DNA from: Codonopsis lanceolata
Taxonomy: Eukaryota > Streptophyta > Magnoliopsida > Asterales > Campanulaceae
Direction of reading: 5' to 3'
Length of the DNA stretch: 64,000 nucleotides
Assembly (NCBI GenBank): GCA_013146195.2
Contig: CM028379.1
Span: 108,102,793-108,166,792, forward strand
Made by a program: the position numbers and the translations under genes. Below are positions 1-11,735 of this stretch, in pieces. The notes below the pieces were generated by a model. It was not told the DNA's origin. It was given only the letters and a program-made list of their open reading frames with translations, and did no database searches. Each line of letters begins with the position of its first letter. Position 1 is the stretch's first letter.

Positions 1-572
1 GCTATGTAAAAAAACATGAAGATAAGTTTCTGAATATCCAGAGTCGCAACAAGAACATTTAGAGGCTAGCGAGAGACCTTTTTTTGATAGGCTTTCATCG
101 ATGGGGAGACGCTTACGGAATAATCTCCAAAGAAAAATGTTGATCTGACGAGGGAGATTTTTATACCAAATAAACTTAGCCGAAAGAAGTGTAGGTAGAG
201 AGCTGCGAACTAAGTGCTAGGCCGAAGATAAAGAGAACTTTCTATTAGAAGTTTCACTCCAGCAAGCCAAATCTGAATGAGCTGAAAGACAAATACCATG
301 CTTTTCAATAATTGAAATAGCGGAGGGACCAATCACTGAGTGAGCAGCACTAGAGATCCTGTTTGGGGAGTCAAAAATTTCTCTGACCCGATTATAAGAG
401 TTGGGAGCAGCGGGAGATAGGAGAGAATCAGGCAGCCAGTTGTCAAGCCACAAGGAACAATCACCTTTGCCTATAATCCATTTTATGTGAGGCTCCGTAA
501 TATCTCGGATTGAACACATACGTCTCCAGATGAGCGAGCCCGAAGGAGAGGCAATGGAGGGGTGAATCTCAC
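1..572 (-). pseudogene. LINE (L1-type) ORF2 fragment, zf-RVT region
   Basis: Minus-strand reading gives the zinc-binding RT-associated domain (zf-RVT) of a plant L1-type non-LTR retrotransposon. Seen: SLIWRRMCSIRDI, WIIGKGDCSLWLDNWL, then FIWYKNLPRQINIFLWRLF, LPIDESLSKKGL, and the CSCC zinc-ligand region followed by ETYLHVFLHS. The same order of motifs occurs in the longer LINE at 46913-48595, so this is a second copy of one family. Reading is broken once by a TAG at 217-219, where the related copy has Trp (TGG). The upstream side loses similarity near 572, and the left side is cut by the window edge. RT and endonuclease domains are absent. It is a dead fragment; the family assignment is firm, the boundaries approximate. 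Confidence 0.85.
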
Positions 573-1163
573 ATCATTATTTAGCCCTCATGAAACGAGA
601 CCAAAGATTGTTAGTTGAGCGAAACCGTGTTATAAATAACTTGTTCATTGAATATATGTGATTACAAAATAAAATATAATCACAATTAATTGTAAAAAGC
701 CTGCTATGGAAATATTCATACATATGACTTGTCTGTATTTGAAACTTTTGTATCGCTTTCATCGTATCCGAAATTATAATATCAAAACAAAATTTATTTT
801 TGCAAATAATCACAATTAATTATAACTTATTGGTAAATCATATGAATATATACGATTAAATCATAGTAATAGATATCAACCACAAATTATAAATATTTAA
901 TAAATCTATATGTTATATAAAGAAGAATATACATTTGAATTACTATTTATACTACTAAGATCCTAAATTTTAATAAAAAAATCAATAATTAAACTCTAGA
1001 AAATTATGAACGAGAAAATGACTTAAGCAATTTATAAAATAATTGATTAAATGATATCAATTATACCGATAGTAATATGTTCCCTTCATCATGTTTTTTT
1101 TTAAATTCTATTTATAATCTTTATTTTATTTGAGTATAATTTAATTAAAAGAGATATATGCAC
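573..1163. other. AT-rich stretch, no gene; probable Helitron body
   Basis: Strongly AT-rich with no convincing coding pattern on either strand. Because a Helitron 3' terminus lies directly to the right at 1164-1192, part of this stretch is probably the body of a non-autonomous Helitron. I could not find its 5' TC end. Confidence 0.4.
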
Positions 1164-1192
1164 GTGCGTTTAACGCACAAATGTAAAACTAG
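1164..1192 (+). mobile_element. Helitron 3' terminus
   Basis: A perfect 7-bp stem, GTGCGTT-T-AACGCAC (1164-1178), is followed by 10 bases and the terminal CTAG (1189-1192), then T. A short hairpin 10-12 nt before a CTRR end, with insertion between A and T, is the known Helitron 3' signature. Other termini of this type in the window are at 31286-31312 (plus) and 35780 and 39189 (minus). Confidence 0.75.
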
Positions 1193-1289
1193 TAAACATT
1201 TAATGAGAATCTTTTTCTTTTTCTTTTTTAACAACAAATTTTACTAGTTTATTTTACTACGGTTTCAGCAGGGAAAACACCTGGTTACC

Positions 1290-1430
1290 ACAAAAAGAAC
1301 GTGAAGATTTGTATGTTTCCCATAATTTCTAATTTCGATGGGGAGGATATAAAAGGCAATAAACTACTAATACATTTTGGCCTGATTCCAACTTGAACTG
1401 TTTTTTAACTTCGGTATGGGTGATACAGTT
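1290..1430 (-). repeat. Paralogue of KAI2 intron sequence, lacking the SINE
   Basis: About 135 bases match 15181-15315, the intron segment just upstream of KAI2 exon 2. Shared runs include CCCATAATTT, AAGGCAATAAA, ACATTTTGG and TGATTCCAACTT. The match ends at GGTATGGGTGAT, the spot where the SINE inserted in the intron copy, so this copy resembles an unoccupied target site. No KAI2 exon remains nearby. It may be a relic of a segmental duplication or a dispersed repeat present twice. Confidence 0.65.
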
Positions 1431-1839
1431 GTTTATACCCATGCAATACGCGTTTCGAATAATATTTTTATTTATAAAAGTTATTTATAATAAGATGATT
1501 TTTTAAATTTTTTATAAGTAATTAAAATTAAATTAGAATACTTTGAACAAAACTAAAATAATGCAAATATTGAAATTGATCAATGAATAGGTAACTGAAA
1601 TATTTGTGTAGTAATTTTCTGTAGAAAAAGAACTTCAGAAATAATGTAATTAATAATTAATGGATATAGATTAATTCGTAATTTTTTGGTGAAATTAATC
1701 CTTTTAACAAAAAAATCGTCATGTGACAGCAGTAGCATCTGTTAGTAGTAATTAATAAGAATTAAACTTCCATCCATCGGCGGTGTAGAATCTTTCTTAC
1801 ACAAACAACTTTTTGAGCATGATACGTGAGATGTCTAAC
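1431..1839. other. AT-rich spacer, nothing recognised
   Basis: AT-rich sequence without an open frame, RNA gene or clear repeat. Base composition becomes visibly more GC-rich after about 1840, where the retroelement-like block starts. Confidence 0.5.
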
Positions 1840-2485
1840 CCGAAAGGCTCAAGTAGCGATCACGTGCCAAGCACACCAACACCATTGTCACGAGCGAATC
1901 ACGTCCAAACATCACGGCGCATGCTCGATTCATAAGCGAGCAAGGGTGTAAATCTGCCCCAGACATACCAAGCAAATAACTTCCTGTTCGTCGTTGGGGG
2001 GCCAAGAGTGTAGTGAGCAGACAGATGTCTCAGCGATCATAGCTAGTCCCACCAGGGATATGTTAACGGTCATCCAGAACATGGGGAGTTAATACCGGGA
2101 AATCCGCCCCACGTTCCGGACGTGCCCACTTTTCACGCCCATGCATTAAGTGTCCACGTCCCATCCTTTAAGGTTGGTCCTATATAAACCCTTCTTCCTC
2201 AAGGGGAAAAGGTACGTTCACTTTTATAGACCTAAACTCTATCAAATTGGTATATCACTTGTGTGTAAGCTAATTTTCACACTTGATTGCATTTGCAGGG
2301 TAAACCTCTGCCTAGTTCACGTGGTCTGAGTTTGATTGACAGATTTGGATCGAAGAGATACAAATCCCATATCTCCTAATTCGTAAAGCCCAGTGTATTT
2401 GAATCTTTTGGATACATCAGTTGGTTTAGTTGTCGGGAATCGAAGTTTTTCAATCCTTTTCCGATGACTTTTTTAAGCTCTAATC
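1840..2485 (+). mobile_element. Possible LTR and leader of a Ty3/gypsy-like element
   Basis: This GC-richer island precedes a gag-like start codon at 2486. It has a TATA box (TATATAA, 2181-2187) followed by a pyrimidine/AAGG-rich leader, as in LTR promoters of plant retroelements. I could not find a matching 3' LTR, a clear TG...CA pair or a primer-binding site, so the LTR call is an inference from position and composition. Confidence 0.35.
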
Positions 2486-2913
2486 ATGGATGCTAATGGT
2501 GTTAACCTTCCAGAGGATGGTCATACGGCTACTCCCAGTGTGGAGGTGCATGTCGATAACATTCTGCCTCCTCCTCTTCCACATGATGCCTGTTACCAGC
2601 TGGTTTGGAATCGTTATCTCGCAGTGCTGTAGCCGCGGTTGGCCTTGCTCATGAATTCCGTGAGGAGGCTATGCGTCAACGAGCGTTGTACCTAGGACAA
2701 ATGCATCAATTGAATCAACCGTTGATCGCTATGGGTAAGCCTCCACTTTCTATTAAGCTGGATCTACTTCCAGTTGTACCTGTGCAGAGTCAGGTGGTAG
2801 GTGTCTCCAGGCCGGGCCGGGATCCCCAGAGGCTAGTGGGAGTTCGTTCTGAACCCCGTGAGAGGGAGTCAAATAATGGGCGCAGTCACCATGAAGGACG
2901 AGCTAGTCACTAG
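2486..2913 (+). pseudogene. Broken gag-like 5' ORF of a retroelement
   Basis: An ATG at 2486 opens MDANGVNLPEDGHTATPSVE and runs into a TAG near 2627. The neighbouring frame continues with LSRSAVAAVGLAHEFREEAM and closes in an Arg/Ser/Glu-rich tail at 2913. One frameshift near 2605-2625 therefore splits what looks like one reading frame. A hydrophilic, Pro-rich start followed by a charged tail, right after an LTR-like leader, fits the N-terminus of a plant gypsy gag. No capsid core or zinc knuckle follows. Not recognised at family level. Confidence 0.4.
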
Positions 2914-4779
2914 TTGGTTCACAATTTGCAGTCTTAGTGTCACTAAGTTGAATTATAATTCAGCCTCCATCCAATAATTCAACCAAGGATATACCTGAAG
3001 CTTAAGAACATATGAACCTAAACCTAACTTATCATTCTCAGGCATCGATAGGTTTAATTTCTCACAGAGGTGGGCCAATATACGACATATTCACACAATC
3101 CTGCAATTATCCGCACCCCTAGGTCTTTAAATTATTGAGATACCATTAATTAGGAAAAAACCAAATAGCAAAAAGATTGATAAACTCTGCGATCAACAAG
3201 ACTTAATTGAATAATAAATTAATATAGAGCAAAAGATTCGATACAAGTTACCTCCACCTTCCTAGATATGAGCGGTTAGTACATTATCAACGACGAACTA
3301 ATCGGATGGATGAAAGAATACATAAACGATCTCTAAAAACTATGATTACAAACTAATAAAAATTGTATCCTAATGCTAATTTCGGACCTCTAACTTAAGG
3401 CTACAAGGTTTGTAATTTATACTAAAAGTTACAGGGCAAGACATACAATTGGACTGAAATTCCCGTCATAGCAAAGTCGGCTACCTTGTGGTCGCAAGGT
3501 GCTGGAGGCATGCGACTGCAAGGTCTTCAGTTCTTCCAGGGTGACTTTCTAGGAACCTTGCGGGGCAAGGTCCCTAAGGAATGCAACCACAAGGTCTGCT
3601 TTAATTTTGATCCTTCTTCTTTTTTGACTCTGCACTTTGCACCCTTCTTCAATTCTTCACATAAAACCTTCAAGAATTCCATAAATTCATCCAAAACCCT
3701 GAAACTCACAATTAAGCTCCAAAACACATATTAGTAGCCAAAAGCCTCGTGGAATTGTTATTTCTAAGCTAAATAAGTACCTCATAGATGCGTATAAAAC
3801 ACATCTATCAATGCCCCATACTAGCACCTGGGGAACTTTCCCTTCTCCACCACTGACCCACTCAAGAATAACCCGCATACATATCCCAGAAGTTGTAACC
3901 CACAGGGACCGGTTACAACCTACCTCCCATTCAATGATTTTGGTCGTCAGGCAGGGCCCGCAAGTATTGCACCTCCCCATAATGTTTACCAAGCACCTCG
4001 ACCAACCACAGGGATGAACCCGCTGCAACAAAGCGTGCGACACATCTCCGGTCTTGAGAATAGAGACAAATATTGAAAATCTCCAAAGAAATAACGCTCA
4101 GAAGGGAGAGTTCTCCACACGATCATTGACTCTGCAAACTTTCAGCCATTTTTCCGCGAAAGTCCAAAATACCCAACATATCTTGAGGGAATTGGTTGCC
4201 CCATACCACCAGAATACAAAACGAGGGGCTAGGTTTAAAGCAATGGTTTTAATTCCCACTAGACCTTAGCAGGGGCTGTAAAACAATATCTCATGTTAGC
4301 AGACAGAACCACACTAAAATACTTGGGGCCAGAGTGCTGACAAATTTCAAAGGAAATCAGGATAACAGTAACTCTTCGGAAAAGAGAAAGCTCGAGTCAT
4401 ACACCCAATAAGAAAAGAAAACATGCGCAAACTTTGGACGAGCCCAATCCGACTGAATCAACTAAGATACTTATAAAGAATCTTCAGTCTGTCTACCTTG
4501 AGCATACAAGGTACCTCCCTTATGGAAACTCCGATGCTATAGTAGGAAGTGGAAATCCATAAAGATGAGGAGATACGGACAAGGAAATTGAAAGCCAATA
4601 TACCTCTCAGATCACTTTGGTACCCCAAAGGAAAAACAACATCATCATCAGAAGCCTCCCAGTTACGTCAACACCAGGGAAAAATGGAAGTCTTCGTGGA
4701 TGGGAGCATACATAATCAGACAAATACAGTTAAGAGGTGTCATGTTCCTCACCAATCAGGATGGGGAAGATCTCACTTA
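2914..4779 (+). other. Degenerate retroelement-like sequence, no intact gene
   Basis: Only short, overlapping frames with poor coding character occur here. A patch near 4686 reads MEVFVDGS, faintly like the start of a gypsy RNase H. A patch at 4780-4819 looks like the end of a gypsy integrase. The stretch is probably the collapsed gag-pol of the element that starts at about 1840. Confidence 0.35.
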
Positions 4780-4819
4780 GCCCTTCAACATGGATAAACT
4801 GAAACGATACTACACATAG
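4780..4819 (+). pseudogene. Possible C-terminal end of gypsy integrase
   Basis: The frame PFNMDKLKRYYT followed by TAG resembles the end of plant Ty3/gypsy polyproteins, which commonly finish with W/F-N-x-D-x-L-K-x-Y-Y. It lies just before repeat-rich non-coding sequence, as the end of pol does in Tat-type elements. The match is very short. Confidence 0.3.
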
Positions 4820-4879
4820 GCCCCGGGTAATGCTAATATAACATGTTGTGACGGCCCCAATACTTTATCTTTTTCCTCA

Positions 4880-5430
4880 GCTCCGTAGGTCGAAAACCCG
4901 AAAGGGCGGCCTAGGCAAAAATTAAAGCAAATAAAAAAGAAATGGGTAAGGAGAAATAAGGGTTCGGTAGGTCAAAAACGCGAAAGTGTGGCCTAAGCAA
5001 AAGGTTGAGCAACTAAAAAATTAAAACCCATGAGAAAAGGGGAGAGAGATAAAGTCCCTAGCGTACGATCTCTAGTATACAGATTACAGCGCACAATCTT
5101 CAGCATATAACTACAACGTATGATCTATAGCATACAGCCTACAACGTACAATCTACAGAGGTCTTCCACAAAAAAAACAAGTTCTTCCCTTTGGGGAAGA
5201 ACTAGTCGACCTGAGCCTCATTTTGAGGAAACATAGGCAGCCTTAGGCTTCGGTTGAAGATAACAAGAAAACGGTTAAAACCGAAGATAATAGAAAATGG
5301 TTGAAAGGGGCCAAAACCGTTGAAGATAACAAGAACAGTCAAAGACACCAAAGACTGTCGAAGACAACAGAAAGGTCGGAAACAACAGAAACGACCGAAG
5401 ACATCAGAAGACAAAAATGGGCAGAGGTTC
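4880..5430 (+). repeat. Short direct repeats downstream of the degenerate pol
   Basis: Three sets of imperfect repeats follow each other. Two units of about 100 bp open with GTAGGTCGAAAACCCGAAAG and GTAGGTCAAAAACGCGAAAG (about 4886 and 4968). A cluster of about 15-bp units of the CTACAACGTACGATCTA type spans 5055-5160. A purine-rich set built on GAAGATAACAAGAA and GAAGACAACAGAAA spans 5250-5410. The layout parallels the tandem array between pol and the 3' LTR of the second gypsy element at 57268-57716. Confidence 0.55.
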
Positions 5431-6007
5431 ATTCAAGCGTTGCAGAATATATTACAACATGGTCCAATAAGTTTACAGCAGTCTCTTGACCAACAAAAAT
5501 GGGAAAACCACGACTCACATTATAAAATATAAAACATTAATAAGGTCCATAATAAAACAACTATGGAGTATGTCTACAACATTGAAATAATTATTAACAT
5601 CTCTAAACAATACCAATATATCACATCCCACAAACAGCAACCCCGGGGTAGTCATTAAGCATCCCCTATATACTTATCCATGATCAATCTCTTCGACGGC
5701 CGAGCCGATACCAGACATTACGTCGAGGTGCCGCTACTACCCTAGCCTCACCCTGTTAAGAAGAGTTGAACTCTCTTCATCACTCTCGCATACCCGTCCT
5801 CAGGTCCCACAGCATTACTTGTCCTGCGCCATCACTAGGGCCCGCTACATTAAGAAATCTACCAACTGCATTACTAAGTCCCGCACCAGCATTAGATCTA
5901 CCTGCATTGCTCTGGCGACCAATAGTATGACTTGGTCCCGCATCATCCAGTCGTACATCATTACCTTTCCATAGAGTGTTACTAGGGCCAGCGCTCTCAT
6001 GACCATA
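5431..6007. other. Spacer between degenerate gypsy and DUF7745-like block
   Basis: No coding region recognised. A CCCCGGGG palindrome lies near 5643, and the right part (after about 5690) is GC-richer and may be the decayed 3' part of the minus-strand gene that follows. Confidence 0.4.
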
Positions 6008-7184
6008 CTACCCCTGGGCCTCACTACTTGGAAGACGTCTGTTGGATCGATGTATAACTGGTAAAGCCGGAGGACCCGAGCTATCTACATCCTCACCGAT
6101 CTCTATGAGACGGGCATCCAAACCATTCGAGACTCTATGACCCAAGATAATCATGAGAGTCCTTCGGTTAATGCAAGAGTGTTCCCCTGTATACACAACC
6201 AGCCACGACAGATATGCAGACGATAGGAAAATATTTGCAGAACGGCTAGAGGCATCGATCCACGATGCATACCCCCATTTCCATAAGCCTTGGATAGCCC
6301 AGAGAATGTCGTCATCACTCGAACACAGAGGCATCAGAGGCCGGCTCTGATACGGAACAACCTGTTCCCACCCAAACTGGCGAAGAATTCTATAAGGTAA
6401 CTAGAAAGTTACCCTACGCAGACCCACCAACACAACCTGGGCATACTCTCCGGTGTACAGATAAAAACGGTGGATCCGCTAGTGCCTGACTACTCACATT
6501 ATATCTGCAGAGTTCACGTATAGAAAGTGTTCCACCCATTGCACTTCATTTTCACGGTTTGTCCGATATAGACCGCGGGACCCGTATCCAATGGGATCAT
6601 AACTCTCATCCCTGCCTAGGACAGAAGAGAGAACGACTCTGAAATGCTTTTCCAGCCACTTGTGGACCAAGATTGGACTCCCGGATGAAAAATGGTCATC
6701 ATCTGAAGAGTAAGCATCTAAGCCCTCTAGGGTAGCATGTAGAATAAGGGGGACAACATTCACCCGACTATCTCGAACCTGCAGCACAATATCGATAGCC
6801 CTTACATCTATGGTCCTATGATAACTCACTAGGAAGAATTTTCCTAGGATACATAGAAACAAAGCTGCCCTCCGCCGCTTCAGATATTTGACATCGTCCT
6901 GATACGGCCGGCATAAAGAGAGTTGGCAGATATGTCAAGTCGGACAAATCACCGTGAACAAGCCTTTGGGTAGTCTCCAGGTCAAACCCAAACATCTCTC
7001 TAGCAACCATAATTAAATTGCGATTCACATTGGGAACCACAATCCATTCACCTACACGAGTGTCGGTCATCGTGCAGAACTCCTCATAAGTGGGACACAT
7101 CTCGTGCAGCGAGAAATTAAACAAGTGGTATTGCGTTGACCAAAAACAAGAGGCATCCTGAATTATGTCCCAATGTATACGCAT
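6008..7184 (-). pseudogene. DUF7745 / plant-mobile-domain-like gene, broken
   Basis: Minus-strand frames at 6816-7184, 6494-6862 and 6008-6334 line up in order as one protein. First comes WDIIQDASCFWSTQYHLFNF with LHEMCPTYEEFCTM, the 'aromatic-x-F-x-PT-x-EE' motif that opens DUF7745 proteins. Then comes SPILVHKWLEKHF, then an arginine-rich stretch ending in ILRQFGWEQVVP, typical of the C-terminal part. Breaks: a frameshift near 6820-6860, and TGA and TAG codons just after ADIM (about 6478-6497). DUF7745 is a plant-specific, transposon-associated relative of the plant mobile domain; its biochemical role is unknown. PMD proper remains an alternative. Confidence 0.6.
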
Positions 7185-7664
7185 GACAGCCCAGCCCTAA
7201 ACACATCAAAAGGCATAAGTATGGTGGAAACGTCGTCATTCCCCTCCACGGAACTCATTCATCCGTTGGTTCAGAGTAGCCTCATACACCTCTATACCGA
7301 CAGTAGTAATAAATAGAGCATCCATTTATGTATACAGAAGGTAGACACAGAGAAGTAAATTATTTTGCTTAACAGAGATAACATGGACATTATATATGGG
7401 CTTTGAGATGAAAAGCCAACAGACAGAAATACAAATACAATTTGCTACCGGCAGAAGGGAAGACAACAGACAATAAGCAGAGGCTTTCAGAAGGAAAACA
7501 TATACGGAGTTTGTGAAAGACAAATAGGTTGTTGTTGGCATGAAAGATATACGTAGCAGAGTTGCCTTTTAAAGGTAACGCAACAATAGAGATAAAGAAA
7601 TAATAGCAGACATCAGCCCAACATTATAGAAAAGGAAAGAAAAAACAGGCAGGAATTGCAAGTT
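7185..7664. other. Spacer, no gene recognised
   Basis: Possible upstream region of the minus-strand DUF7745-like pseudogene. No TATA box or conserved signal stands out, and the frames present look random. Confidence 0.4.
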
Positions 7665-7700
7665 GGGGCGTGGCACCCAGATTTACATGTGTCGCTCCCC
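7665..7700. repeat. Hairpin motif, copy 1
   Basis: Arms GGGGCGTGGCAC (7665-7676) and GTGTCGCTCCCC (7689-7700) flank a 12-nt loop. About 60 bp around it, from CAAGTTGGGGCG on, recurs at 13130-13190 with the same arm and loop lengths. Nine Watson-Crick pairs, two G-T wobbles and one mismatch are seen. Confidence 0.6.
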
Positions 7701-8399
7701 CTTCCTACTTTGTTTCTATGCCCATTTTCCCCAGCATTGGCCTTGAAAGTCTCCATACTGCATGTGTATTCATTTCTTGTCAAAAGAGTTTGTCAAACTT
7801 TACACTACAAACCTAACCTACAATCCTGCTTCTACTTCTGCTTCATTGTAAGAGAAGGAAAGGGGAGGGGCCGTCCCTTAGCATCCCTCCCCGATATAAC
7901 TACCTTAAACATTATCATTAGCCCCAAAACAACTATCCAAACTATCACCTCACCCAGATACAGTGTGCACAACAAATTAATTAATTTCTTGAGTCTCACA
8001 TACCTTAATAATTAGGATGCATCGCAAAAATTAAAAAAATTAATTCTTTGTCTATAAAATATATACAGGTTTGCATAAATGTAAATACATACAAAACAAA
8101 ATAATTAGAATACTTTTTTATTTATTTTCTACTATCGGGTCGATGCACTCCTCGACATCCCCGATTTCATGGTTGGCGGGGTAGGATTACTGGTACCAAC
8201 CCCCATCACCCGAGGGCATTTTCGGCCAGATCCACCGACTTCGTTGTCACCATCTCGACGTTTGGCGCAACTGACAGCGTCGTTTCCACGACACGAGAGC
8301 TCGTCCTTTGCCTGCTAGTACAATGCGGTAAGACCGAAGAATGTCTTCAGCAGCCTACGGTAAGACGGAGCGTCCATCTGACACAAACAAACAAACAGT
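7701..8399. other. Spacer, no gene recognised
   Basis: The plus-strand frame at 7656-8015 has no recognisable domain. The region from 8140 to 8330 is GC-richer and may be the decayed end of the minus-strand PMD gene. Confidence 0.35.
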
Positions 8400-10918
8400 T
8401 TAAAAAATACAATAATTGCATGCATGAACACTAAAATGCACGTCAACAAGAACCTGAGAGGGGATGTAAGCCATAGGTGGCGTCTTAGCAACAGGACGAG
8501 AAGGTCCAATAGCATCCGAGGCACGTCTAGCAGGGCCTGTGTGAAGAATGGTCCTGAGGAACTCTCGGTATGTCATGTTCGGGTACGCCTCAGCACGAAC
8601 AATGAACCGGGCCATATAATGATATTTTCCAGGAATAAACTCTGGCACAATCATCCATGGCGGAGGAGCCGGTGGAGTCAATGGTGCTACCGTTACAGGA
8701 AAGTGCTACCGGTTAACCCGTTCTCCCAGATACATGGAGTCGCACTTCACTAACCTCATCAGTATGCGACGAGTGCTCATTCTCCACATCAGTCAAGTAA
8801 TGACCAGACAGTCCTTGCCAAGGGAAGAAGTTGACCAAGTCAACACGCGACTGGTCCATAGCAACACGCACAGTCTCCTCAGATAACAGAGGAATACTTC
8901 GCCTAACCTACACCCGGTTGCTTTTGAGGTACTCCGCAAAGAAAGAAGGCACCTGGAGCCGAACTCGGCAATGGAACAGAGCAAAATCAAACACGTTGTA
9001 AGCCCATACTTGCAAAGAAAAACAAAACAATAAAAATATAAAGTTCACTAGAAAACAACAAAAACAATAATACAAGTACATAAAACATATGTAAAAAAAT
9101 GTACAGTAAAATTTTACCTCTCAGTCGACAGAAAAGCCGGTCAGGTTCCTTACGCTCTTACGACACGCCTGATCCATAGAGAACTAGAGTGTAGCCAAAC
9201 CCGCTTGTCCCCGGTCATTCCGTGAGACGTCGTACAGATCACTGAGGCTCGCTAGAAGAGACACCCACAGCATGGTAGACGCATTGGCAAACAAGGTGGT
9301 GCTTAGGAAAAAGAAGAGTAATGACCGAGTCACATGTGCCACAGCCTCATCGTCCGCATTGTCTACAAACTGAGCATTGGTTTCAAGCCACCACTTCACC
9401 CTAGCAATGCGGATCTCATCTCCGCTCTTGTACTCGGGCTCCAAGCCCATCAGATTACTCACCTCATCCGGGTGAAGTCGCAGGTCATTATCCAGTGCGA
9501 GATCAATGTCGAGTCCTGTCGGGATACCAGGTAATCATCGCGAAATCGGCTAGAGTCATAGTCATCTTGCCTCAGGCAAAGTGGAAGGTATGGGTAGTAT
9601 TCCACCAATATTCCCTCAATATCTTGTGTATAGATAGATCGATGTGGGATGAATCCACAACCCTCATGAAAGGAGCCAACCCAGTCTGCTCCACAAGTAG
9701 TTTCGCCCGCGACGGGAGTAACACATATATCTTGTGCAGATTCTCTGCACTGGCATGTAGGCCCGTCAGGTCTTTACGAACCCAAAAAGAAAATAATTCA
9801 AACATTTATCACAACGCACGTGTAATAATATTCTTGCACAAAATTCTTCTTACACACATTATTTAATTCCGCTATTTGCCCACATATTTATTCTTGTACA
9901 TATATGTCATGCACACATTTCATTCTGCCCATATGCCATGTATACATACATATTTTTATATTTCTCATGTACATACATACAACATCTTGCATTTCTTACG
10001 CCTCATTTAACACACATGTGATAGATATATTTTCTTCATTTTCAAACATGAAGTTTTATTTGTCTATTTGTGATGCATGTTTAAATACTTTGATCGCACA
10101 TCTATCATTCGAAAATATTTAACATCTCATATGTTTGTATATTTAAGAAAAAAAATGCAAACATTTTATTTTCTAAATAATATTGCATGATGTCGATAAA
10201 TAATACTAACAAATGATGATAATAATAAATAAATTTGTTTATTTGAATCTTAATGTCATCCGGTTTTGTCCGGAGAAACAATATTACATAAAGCATTTTT
10301 TTTATGCACATAGCATTCTTAACTAATTCGCATAGTCAAATAGTCAAACATACAACATGCTTTTTCATCAACTTCGACCACAAATTTGTGCACACACGAA
10401 GTCACGTAGAGAAAATAAAACATGAATCTGTCATCTCATTACATCCCTCTACACAATCATATTTCCCTACTAGATAGATTTACATTTTATTACATTCATA
10501 TATACAGTCAAAGTAGGCATAACACACAGTTAACATATACACAATTGATATTTTTTTCTCCAAATAAAATACATATTCTGCCATAAATTGCTCTGTTATG
10601 TCAATACATGTTGCCCATACGTACTAACATTGCAGGAAATTCAACAAGCAACAACACAAAATCATCCGACAAAAATTCAAAATTCAAAATTTGGGGCGAA
10701 ATTGATCTAAACAAAAATTGAAGACTTACAGCGGGTGGAGCCAAAGTTGAGATGTGAGTGCCGGGATCTCTACGAATATTCTCCCAATCGTCCGTGGAGA
10801 ACTCATATTGCTTGACATTCCTCGACAATGACTTTTCACCTTGATTTCTCCGACCTGATTCGGAGCTTGCTAGGGTTTTTCCTTTATGGGATCGCAAAGA
10901 CAAAGCCATTACACACAC
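8400..10918 (-). pseudogene. Plant mobile domain (PMD) gene, multi-exon, decayed
   Basis: A likely first exon (10730-10918, or ATG at 10909) encodes 63 residues and ends at a consensus donor, GCT|GTAAGT. After an AT-rich intron, 9572-9805 reads the PMD core: EQTGLAPFMRV, then ILREYWWNTTHTFHFA and, past a stop, GKMTMTLADFAM. This is the 'THTFH...T-x-TL-x-D' signature of PF10536. A shifted frame (9184-9490) continues GIPTGLDIDLAL through WGQAGLA-like text, then DQACRKSVRNLTGF; 8400-9010 holds the C-terminal part (VWAYNVFDFALFHCRV, MTPPAPPPWMIVPEF). Breaks: TGA at 9572-9574 where Trp is expected, a frameshift near 9530, and a stop after the GLATL segment. PMD proteins occur in Mutator-like and gypsy elements and in domesticated MAIL1/MAIN genes; this one is dead. 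Confidence 0.65.
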
Positions 10919-11374
10919 AATGTAATGAATTTCAAGAGAAATGGTTGAAAAATGAAGAAATTTGAGGAAGATGAAGAAAGCAAGAGGCGGTAGTTATGGA
11001 GGAAAACAGATGAAGGTCTGTTGTTGCTGCTGCTGAATGCACAAAAGGGAAAGAAATTTTCCTTCCCCTCCCTCGAAGTTTTGACTTACACTCTTAAACC
11101 CCTCAGCTGCTCAAGTTTGCAAGTTACCCCTCCAACAACATTTACTTAATGAAAGTTAACACCCATCAATGGAAAGTTAACTAAAACGGCCCCCGGCCCA
11201 ACAACACAACATTTGTCTACACACAACATTTGTCTACACACAACATCAACACATGAACAACAACAGGTACCTGTATTGCATTTTTAATATTTGCATGCAT
11301 CAAATATCTCATACATAATTTTCATGCGTCACAACATAAAATATACACACACATACATACTTCACATACACATG
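10919..11374. other. Upstream flank of the PMD gene
   Basis: No coding region. It holds AC-rich text with a doubled ACACAACATTTGTCTACAC (about 11202-11238) and pyrimidine-rich strings. It could carry the promoter of the minus-strand PMD gene, but I see no clear TATA box at a fitting distance. Confidence 0.4.
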
Positions 11375-11735
11375 ATATTTTGATTTACATGTCATTTTTC
11401 AACATACATGTCATTTCAATATACATGTCATTTTCATATGTATGTCTTCCAATATACATGTCATTTCAATATGCATGCTTTTCAATATACATGTCATTTC
11501 CATATACATGCATTTCAATATACATGTCTTTCAATATACATACTTTTCAACATACATGTCATTTTCAATATACATATCATTTCCATATACATGCATTTCA
11601 ATATACATGTCTTTCAATATACATTCTTTTCAACATACATGTCATTTTAAATACACATATCATTTCCATATACATGCCATTTTCATATACATGTCATTTT
11701 CCATATACACTGTCATTTCAATATACAAATCATTT
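11375..11735. repeat. Minisatellite, about 17-bp unit
   Basis: About twenty head-to-tail units of CATTTCAATATACATGT and close variants (TTTCATATACATGTCAT and similar). Open frames run through it in all three plus-strand frames only because the units lack stops; the repetitive Ile/Tyr/Met/Ser/Phe/His products are not credible genes. Confidence 0.85.

Noticed and set aside
7326..7541. Hydrophobic minus-strand ORF of 71 residues
   Set aside because: Low complexity, no conserved motif; the position between pseudogene and hairpin motif suggests chance.
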